DNA from: Clostridiaceae bacterium
GTDB taxonomy: Bacteria; Bacillota; Clostridia; Oscillospirales; QAMX01
Direction: 5' to 3'
Length of the DNA stretch: 10,967 nt
Assembly: GCA_016297585.1 (NCBI GenBank)
Contig: JAEDGJ010000083.1
Location: 1-10,967 of the forward strand
Shown here piece after piece: positions 7,165-10,967 of this stretch. The position numbers and the translations under genes are program-made. Numbering within the stretch: the stretch's first letter is position 1; each line of letters begins with the position of its first letter. The notes below the pieces were generated by a model, which worked only from the letters and a program-made list of their open reading frames with translations, ran no database searches and was not told where the DNA came from.

Positions 7165-7252
7165 ATAGTAATTTATGCCTTCCTGTAGTAGAATAACTAA
7201 GAATGCATAAGAAAGGCTTGTGCAGTTCACTTATATTGTTATTTTTATTGAT
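7165..7252 (+). promoter_or_regulatory. AT-rich leader with probable oad operon promoter
   Basis: Between the redox and decarboxylase operons the sequence changes from very GC-rich to clearly AT-rich, as expected for a promoter region. The best -10 candidate is TAGAAT (7189-7194), but no convincing -35 box lies 16-18 bases upstream. TTGATT (7152-7157) lacks a good -10 partner. I therefore support a promoter somewhere here without fixing its boxes. The gene-free stretch 7102-7268 (167 bases) holds only this and the two inverted repeats. Confidence 0.35.
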
Positions 7253-7258
7253 GGAGGA
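7253..7258 (+). promoter_or_regulatory. Ribosome binding site that decides the oadA start
   Basis: GGAGGA lies ten bases before the ATG at 7269. The in-frame upstream ATGs at 7203 and 7251 have no comparable site, and the extra residues they would add (a hydrophobic SSLILLFLLM stretch) are not part of the carboxyltransferase family, so translation should start at 7269. Confidence 0.75.
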
Positions 7259-7268
7259 AAATACACGG

Positions 7269-8648
7269 ATGAAAGTCAACATCACAGAAACCGTCCTGCG
7301 CGACGCGAACCAGTCGTTGATTGCTACGCGTCTGCCGTATGACAAGTTCCAGGACATCCTCGAGAAGATGGATACCGCCGGCTACTATTCTCTGGAATGC
7401 TGGGGCGGCGCGACCTTCGATTCCTGCCTGCGTTACCTCGACGAGGACCCGTGGGACAGACTCCGCAAGATCCGCAAGCATGTGAAGAAGACGAAGCTGC
7501 AGATGCTGCTGCGCGGACAGAACCTGCTCGGCTACAAGCATTATCCCGACGACGTCGTGCGGGAGTTCATCAAGCACTCCGCCGACTGCGGCATGGATAT
7601 TATCCGTATTTTCGACGCGCTGAACGATCTGCGCAACATCGAAGTCGCGATGGATCAGACCAAGAAGTGCGGCCTGCATGCGTCCGGTACCATCTGCTAC
7701 ACCCTCAGCCCGATTCACACCCTCGAAAAGTACGTCGCCACCGCGAAAGAGCTCGTCAACATGGGCGCCGACTCGATCTGCATCAAGGATATGGCCGGCA
7801 TCATGAGCCCGAAGGAGGCCTATGACCTCGTCAGCGCGATCAAGAAGGCCGTCAAGCTGCCCGTCGTCGTGCATACCCATTCCACGACCGGCCTTGGCCC
7901 GATGACCCTCTTAAAGGCCGTCGAAGCCGGCGCCGATACGATCGACACCGCGATCTCCTGCTTCTCCAACGGCACCTCCCAGCCCCCGACAGAGAGCCTT
8001 GTCTACACGCTTGAGCAGTACGGCTACAAGACCGGCGTCGACCAGAAGGTCACCAAGGAGATCAACGACTTCTTCAAGCCCATCCAGGCCGAGTATCTGA
8101 AGTCCAACCTCCTCGATCCGGTCGTCATGACGACGAAGACCGACGCGCTGACCTATCAGATCCCGGGCGGCATGCTCTCGAACCTCGTCGCGCAGCTCAA
8201 AGCCCAGAAGGCGCTCGACCGCCTCGACGAAGTGCTCGCCGAGACCCCCCGCGTCCGTGCCGACCTCGGTTATCCGCCGCTCGTTACCCCGATGAGCCAG
8301 ATGGTGGGCGTGCAGGCGACCGCGAACGTTCTCGCCGGCGAACGCTACAAGAACGTGTCCAAGGAAGTCAAGGCGTATCTCAGAGGCGAGTACGGCCGTG
8401 CGCCGGGCGAAGTCAACCCCGACCTCATCAAGAAGGTTCTCGGCGACGAACAGCCGATCACCGGCCGCTTTGCCGATACGCTCGAGCCGATGTTTGAGAA
8501 GACGAAGAAGGAACTCGGAGACAAGGCGCGTTCCGATGAGGATGTTCTCTCCTACATCGCCTTCCCGCAGGTTGCCGAAAAGTTCTTCGAAGCGCGTGAG
8601 GAGAAGGAAAACCGTCACGTGAAGTACACGGTTCGCCGCGTGGACTGA
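7269..8648 (+). CDS. oadA: Oxaloacetate decarboxylase alpha subunit (carboxyltransferase, no biotin domain)
   Basis: A 459-residue cytoplasmic carboxyltransferase of the OadA / pyruvate carboxylase family. It should move the carboxyl group from oxaloacetate to the biotin of the carrier protein, leaving pyruvate. It opens with ETVLRDANQSL (7-17), including the metal-binding Asp12. ECWGGATFD (43-51), LRGQNLLGY (81-89), CIKDMAG (171-177, with the catalytic-site Lys173) and VHTHSTTG (201-208, metal-binding histidines 202 and 204) follow in family order. A conserved helical C-terminal region starts near PGGMLSNL. The usual C-terminal linker and biotinyl domain of enteric OadA are absent; the carrier is a separate gene two places downstream. 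The family also includes pyruvate carboxylase subunit B, but the neighbouring OadG-like, carrier and beta pump genes strongly favour the sodium-pump decarboxylase. Codons end in C more often than in the genes upstream, consistent with high expression. Confidence 0.93.
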   Translation: MKVNITETVLRDANQSLIATRLPYDKFQDILEKMDTAGYYSLECWGGATFDSCLRYLDEDPWDRLRKIRKHVKKTKLQMLLRGQNLLGYKHYPDDVVREFIKHSADCGMDIIRIFDALNDLRNIEVAMDQTKKCGLHASGTICYTLSPIHTLEKYVATAKELVNMGADSICIKDMAGIMSPKEAYDLVSAIKKAVKLPVVVHTHSTTGLGPMTLLKAVEAGADTIDTAISCFSNGTSQPPTESLVYTLEQYGYKTGVDQKVTKEINDFFKPIQAEYLKSNLLDPVVMTTKTDALTYQIPGGMLSNLVAQLKAQKALDRLDEVLAETPRVRADLGYPPLVTPMSQMVGVQATANVLAGERYKNVSKEVKAYLRGEYGRAPGEVNPDLIKKVLGDEQPITGRFADTLEPMFEKTKKELGDKARSDEDVLSYIAFPQVAEKFFEAREEKENRHVKYTVRRVD

Positions 8649-8667
8649 TTAGGAAGGAGCCTGCTTC

Positions 8668-9024
8668 ATGAAGATTGAAACTCTGTCGACCGGCGAAGTC
8701 TTCCTGTATTCGCTCGTCGGACTGGTTGTGGTTATCGCGTCGCTTGCCGTTCTGGCGTGCATGATCATGCTGATCTCCAAGCTTGTCTCGCGTTTTGCCT
8801 CCGGAAAGGCGCCTGAGGCGCCGGCTCCCGCCGCTGCGTCGAAGCCCGCCGCTCCCGCCGCATCCGCCGCGGCAAAGCCCGCCGTGATGGCGACCGCCGG
8901 CGAACTGGTTCTGCGTGACGTCGACGATCAGACCGCGGCACTGCTGATGGCAATCGTTGCCGATCAGACGAAGATTCCGCTCAACGAGCTCCGTTTCAAG
9001 AGCATCAAATGCCTGAATCCGTAA
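8668..9024 (+). CDS. oadG: Small membrane subunit of the decarboxylase sodium pump (OadG-like, gamma/delta)
   Basis: A 118-residue protein with one N-terminal membrane helix (about 13-38), then a charged stop-transfer stretch, an Ala/Pro/Lys linker (about 46-73) and a short conserved C-terminal segment around ELVLRDVDDQTAALLMAIVADQ. This matches the OadG/MmdD type, which holds the membrane beta subunit and the cytoplasmic carboxyltransferase together and is needed for assembly. The histidine-rich, zinc-binding tail known from Klebsiella OadG is absent. The ATG at 8668 has a strong AGGAAGGAG site (8651-8659), 19 bases after the oadA stop. Position between the alpha subunit and the biotin carrier is the same as mmdD in methylmalonyl-CoA decarboxylase operons. 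Confidence 0.85.
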   Translation: MKIETLSTGEVFLYSLVGLVVVIASLAVLACMIMLISKLVSRFASGKAPEAPAPAAASKPAAPAASAAAKPAVMATAGELVLRDVDDQTAALLMAIVADQTKIPLNELRFKSIKCLNP

Positions 9025-9041
9025 AATAGGAGGAACATCCA

Positions 9042-9440
9042 ATGAAATATCGTGTAAGTCTGAACGGTAAGGATTACGAGATCGAAGTCGAGCAGGGAGA
9101 GGCGCAGATCCTCAACATCAGCGATACCCCTGTCGCCGCTGCTCCCGCCGCCGCCCCCGCCGCTGCTCCCGCTGCTCCCGCTGCCGCTCCGGCAGCTGCC
9201 CCGGCTGCTCCCGCCGCTGCCGGCGCCGGTGATCCGATCGTCTCGCCGATGCCCGGTACGATCCTCAAGGTCAATGTTTCCGCCGGTGAAGCGGTTAAGA
9301 AGGGTCAGGTTCTGATCATTCTCGAAGCGATGAAAATGGAGAACGAGATCGTCTCTCCGCGCGACGGCACCATCGGCTCCATCGTGACGTCCAAGGGTGC
9401 ATCTGTCAATACGGATGAGCTGCTTCTGACGCTGTTATAA
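9042..9440 (+). CDS. Biotin carboxyl carrier protein of the decarboxylase (gamma subunit)
   Basis: A 132-residue biotin carrier. A short N-terminal segment (MKYRVSLNGKDYEIEVE) is followed by a long Ala/Pro linker (31-60) and a lipoyl/biotinyl domain from about residue 64. EAMKM at 95-99 makes Lys98 the biotinylated residue, and the preceding SPMPGTILKV and following NEIVSPRDG are standard for the fold. It carries CO2 from the alpha subunit to the membrane beta subunit, with the flexible linker allowing the swing. The start has an AGGAGG site at 9028-9033. It is equivalent to the biotinyl domain fused to OadA in enteric bacteria and to the separate MmdC/GcdC carriers. An acetyl-CoA carboxylase AccB is the alternative, but the flanking oad genes argue against it. 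Confidence 0.93.
   Translation: MKYRVSLNGKDYEIEVEQGEAQILNISDTPVAAAPAAAPAAAPAAPAAAPAAAPAAPAAAGAGDPIVSPMPGTILKVNVSAGEAVKKGQVLIILEAMKMENEIVSPRDGTIGSIVTSKGASVNTDELLLTLL
9132..9221 (+). repeat. Low-complexity GCC/GCT-CCC coding repeat (Ala/Pro linker)
   Basis: This stretch of the biotin carrier gene consists almost only of alanine and proline codons in a repeating AAAP/AAP pattern, with GCT, GCC and CCC/CCG alternating. A shorter Ala/Pro/Ser/Lys-rich version lies in the preceding gene (about 8803-8886). Such runs are expected linkers in biotin carriers and may vary in length between strains by slippage. Confidence 0.85.
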
Positions 9441-9459
9441 GCGAAGGAGGTTATCTGAC

Positions 9460-10629
9460 GTGGGTGTTTTAAGTACGATTGGAAGGCTCTTTGCCGCGTC
9501 GGGTTTCGCGCAGATCACGTGGCAGCAGGGCGTAATGCTGATTGTTTCGTTCGTGCTGATCTATCTGGCGATCGTCAAGAAGTATGAGCCGCTGCTGCTC
9601 CTGCCGATCTCCTTCGGTATGCTTCTGACGAACCTCCCGGTCTCCGGTCTTTATACGCCGGAGCTGTGGAGCAATCCGACCAACATCGATTTTGAAGCCG
9701 TTCTGCATGAGGGCGGCCTGATCGATATCTTCTATATCGGCGTCAAGCTGGGCGTCTATCCGACGCTGATGTTCCTCGCCATCGGTGCGATGACGGACTT
9801 CGGCCCGATGATCGCGAACCCCTCCAGCATGCTGCTGGGCGGCGCGGCGCAGTTCGGCGTGTATATCTGCTTCATCGGCGCGAATCTCCTCGGCTTTACG
9901 CCGCAGGAAGCCGCGTCCATCGGTATCATCGGCGGCGCCGACGGCCCGACCGCGATTTACCTGACGACGAAGCTCGCGCCTCATCTCCTGCCGGCCATCG
10001 CCGTAGCGGCGTATTCCTACATGGCCCTGATTCCGCTGATTCAGCCCCCGATCATGCGCGCGCTGACGACGAAGCGCGAGCGCGAGATCAAGATGGTGCA
10101 GCTCCGCAAGGTCTCCAAGGCCGAGAAGATCATCTTCCCGATCGTGGTCGTGGTGCTCTCCGTTCTGTTCCTGCCGGATACCGCGCCGCTGCTCGGTATG
10201 CTGATGCTCGGTAACCTGATGCGTGAGTCCGGCGTTGTCGACCGTCTGTCCGACACCGCCCAGAACGCGCTGTGCAACATCGTCACCATCCTGCTTGGTC
10301 TTTCCGTCGGCGCGACTGCGTACGGCGCGAACTTCCTGCGCAAGGAAACCCTGCTGATCATCTTCCTCGGCCTGGCGGCGTTCTGCTTCTCCACGGTCGG
10401 CGGACTGCTGTTCGGCAAGCTGATGTGCTGGATCACCAAGGGAAAGGTCAACCCGCTGATCGGTTCCGCCGGCGTCTCCGCCGTCCCGATGGCGGCGCGT
10501 GTGGCGCAGACCGAGGGCCAGAAGGCGAACCCCTCGAACTTCCTGCTCATGCACGCGATGGGCCCCAACGTCTCCGGCGTTATCGGCTCCGCGATTGCGG
10601 CAGGCTTCCTGCTCCGCATTTTCGGCTAA
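9460..10629 (+). CDS. oadB: Sodium ion-translocating decarboxylase beta subunit
   Basis: A 389-residue, very hydrophobic inner-membrane protein with roughly ten membrane segments. It decarboxylates carboxybiotin on the carrier protein and couples this to Na+ export. Family signatures are the GFTPQEAASIGIIGGADGPTAIY stretch (145-167), where Asp161 matches the aspartate essential for Na+ transport in studied homologues, an IQPPIMRALTT loop (194-204), and the C-terminal PLIGSAGVSAVPMAARV (332-348) and NFLLMHAMGPNVSGVIGSA (360-378). The start is GTG at 9460, preceded by GGAGG at 9446-9450; no ATG with a comparable site is nearby, and the length fits the family. It is the last gene of the operon, 45 bases before a strong terminator. 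The beta subunit is shared by oxaloacetate, methylmalonyl-CoA and glutaconyl-CoA decarboxylases; the alpha subunit type points to oxaloacetate. Confidence 0.94.
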   Translation: MGVLSTIGRLFAASGFAQITWQQGVMLIVSFVLIYLAIVKKYEPLLLLPISFGMLLTNLPVSGLYTPELWSNPTNIDFEAVLHEGGLIDIFYIGVKLGVYPTLMFLAIGAMTDFGPMIANPSSMLLGGAAQFGVYICFIGANLLGFTPQEAASIGIIGGADGPTAIYLTTKLAPHLLPAIAVAAYSYMALIPLIQPPIMRALTTKREREIKMVQLRKVSKAEKIIFPIVVVVLSVLFLPDTAPLLGMLMLGNLMRESGVVDRLSDTAQNALCNIVTILLGLSVGATAYGANFLRKETLLIIFLGLAAFCFSTVGGLLFGKLMCWITKGKVNPLIGSAGVSAVPMAARVAQTEGQKANPSNFLLMHAMGPNVSGVIGSAIAAGFLLRIFG

Positions 10630-10674
10630 GAAATAATCCCGCGGTTATTGGCGGATAGTCATAGAACGGTTCAT

Positions 10675-10714
10675 TGCGGCACTCGATGGTAATGTCGAGT
10701 GCCGCATGTTTTTT
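10675..10714 (+). terminator. Rho-independent terminator of the oad operon
   Basis: The arm gcggcactcga (10676-10686) pairs perfectly with tcgagtgccgc (10695-10705), extended by an outer T-A pair, around an eight-base loop. Six T follow at 10709-10714. This is a classic intrinsic terminator 45 bases downstream of the oadB stop. Confidence 0.93.
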
Positions 10715-10731
10715 AATCAAACTGAACCGCC

Positions 10732-10767
10732 CGTGCCGGGACGAGCGCCGCAATTCGTCCCGGCACG
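10732..10767 (+). other. Second perfect stem-loop downstream of the terminator
   Basis: cgtgccgggacga (10732-10744) is the exact reverse complement of tcgtcccggcacg (10755-10767), a 13-bp GC-rich stem with a ten-base loop. The bases after it (aattatttcg) are only partly T-rich, so it would be a poor terminator on the + strand, and no T-run follows on the - strand. It may be a back-up terminator, a dispersed repeat unit or a boundary element. Confidence 0.5.
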
Positions 10768-10800
10768 AATTATTTCGTACTAATTCTGCGCAATTCGTCC
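10750..10800 (+). repeat. Short direct repeat gcaattcgtcc, two copies
   Basis: The 11-base string gcaattcgtcc occurs at 10750-10760 (inside the second hairpin) and again at 10790-10800, just before the promoter, 40 bases apart. Between them lies acgaatt (10765-10771), which is inverted relative to aattcgt in the second copy. Possible regulator sites or remnants of a repeat element; only the repetition itself is certain. Confidence 0.45.
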
Positions 10801-10808
10801 TTTATATC

Positions 10809-10837
10809 TTGCATTTTTTTACGAAAAGCGTTATAAT
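10809..10837 (+). promoter_or_regulatory. Near-consensus sigma-A promoter reading out of the window
   Basis: TTGCAT (10809-10814) and a perfect TATAAT (10832-10837) are separated by exactly 17 bases in an AT-rich stretch. A transcript would start near 10844 and run rightward, away from the oad operon. It is the clearest promoter in the window and lies 95 bases after the oad terminator's T-run. Confidence 0.8.
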
Positions 10838-10846
10838 ATATGAAAC

Positions 10847-10897
10847 TGAACAGGGAACACCTCTGCTGCAACAGTACAGCAGCGTATTCCCTGTTCA
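10847..10897 (+). ncRNA. Long imperfect stem-loop at the predicted 5' end of the next transcript (leader element or small RNA)
   Basis: Lower arms gaacagggaa (10848-10857) and ttccctgttc (10887-10896) pair perfectly, with an extra T-A pair outside. Above a small internal mismatch region, with two further possible pairs, the upper arms ctgctg (10863-10868) and cagcag (10877-10882) also pair perfectly, around an eight-base loop. The structure begins about three bases after the predicted start of transcription. No T-run follows, so it is not a terminator by itself. I do not recognise it as 6S RNA, a T-box or any other standard leader. It could stabilise the mRNA, act as a DNA operator, or be part of a small RNA. 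Confidence 0.45.
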
Positions 10898-10967
10898 CGC
10901 GTGTCCGGATGTCCGATTTGCAGTTTCGGCTGCATTCAATCACTGATCAGGCAAAGGCAATACATGA
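10898..10967 (+). other. Probable 5' leader of the next gene; no gene visible
   Basis: The last 70 bases hold only a small hairpin (tgcag 10919-10923 with ctgca 10930-10934) and a possible start ATG at 10964 preceded by AAAGG (10953-10957). If that ATG is used, the untranslated leader from the promoter is about 120 bases. Within the 338-base gene-free stretch 10630-10967 I find no coding region; its contents are the terminator, second hairpin, promoter and leader hairpin listed separately. Confidence 0.3.

Noticed and set aside
7203..7268. Upstream in-frame start for oadA with a hydrophobic, signal-like stretch
   Set aside because: No ribosome binding site, AT-rich non-coding composition, and the carboxyltransferase subunit is cytoplasmic; the ATG at 7269 has a GGAGGA site.
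9132..9221. GC-rich repetitive run considered as a possible tandem-repeat or CRISPR-like element
   Set aside because: It lies in frame inside the biotin carrier gene and encodes the standard Ala/Pro linker; there are no spacers or regular repeat units.
9469..10554. 361-codon open frame on the - strand opposite oadB
   Set aside because: It mirrors a well-conserved membrane protein; the Arg/Gln/His-rich translation is an artefact of the opposite strand.
10632..10649. Small inverted repeat aataa...ttatt just after oadB
   Set aside because: Only about seven pairs including a G-U and weak A-T pairs; no T-run, and the real terminator follows 25 bases later.
10674..10946. 90-codon open frame on the + strand after oadB
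   Set aside because: It runs through an intrinsic terminator, a second hairpin, a near-consensus promoter and a leader hairpin, and has no ribosome binding site.

Overview
The window is GC-rich, gene-dense bacterial DNA with every gene on the + strand. Short intergenic gaps, strong AGGAGG-type ribosome binding sites, a clostridial-style anaerobic redox module and a sodium-pump decarboxylase operon all suggest a high-GC member of the Clostridia, perhaps an Oscillospirales-type gut anaerobe. The lineage is an inference from gene content and style; no rRNA or other marker gene is present.

Region 1 (1-3964) is a probable carbohydrate operon. It holds the 3' end of a CapA-family phosphoesterase-like gene, a PfkB sugar kinase most like 2-keto-3-deoxygluconate kinase, a cytoplasmic GH36 alpha-galactosidase-like glycosidase, and a small protein of the Anabaena sensory rhodopsin transducer (ASRT) family, here probably a soluble ligand-binding domain. 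A strong 18-bp stem-loop without a U-tract follows at 3974-4013.

Region 2 (4074-7101) holds three overlapping, translationally coupled genes: a GlpA/LhgO-like FAD dehydrogenase with a C-terminal BFD-like [2Fe-2S] domain, an FAD/NAD(P) pyridine-nucleotide oxidoreductase, and a small four-cysteine DUF1667 protein. The set resembles the anaerobic glycerol-3-phosphate dehydrogenase-like modules of Firmicutes and Thermotoga. No glycerol kinase or facilitator lies nearby, so the substrate is not settled.

Region 3 (about 7102-10714) begins with an AT-rich leader and encodes a four-subunit, sodium-translocating oxaloacetate decarboxylase-type pump in the order alpha carboxyltransferase, OadG-like small membrane subunit, separate biotin carrier protein, beta membrane pump. 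It ends at a strong intrinsic terminator. Together these subunits would decarboxylate a C4 keto acid and export Na+.

Region 4 (10715-10967) has no convincing gene. It contains a second perfect hairpin with nearby short repeats, a near-consensus sigma-A promoter (TTGCAT, 17 bp, TATAAT), and a long stem-loop that starts a few bases after the predicted transcription start. This is probably the 5' leader of the next gene, or a small RNA. I found no phage, insertion sequence, CRISPR, tRNA or rRNA signal. The most unusual items are the ASRT-like protein in a sugar operon and the structured leader at the right edge.
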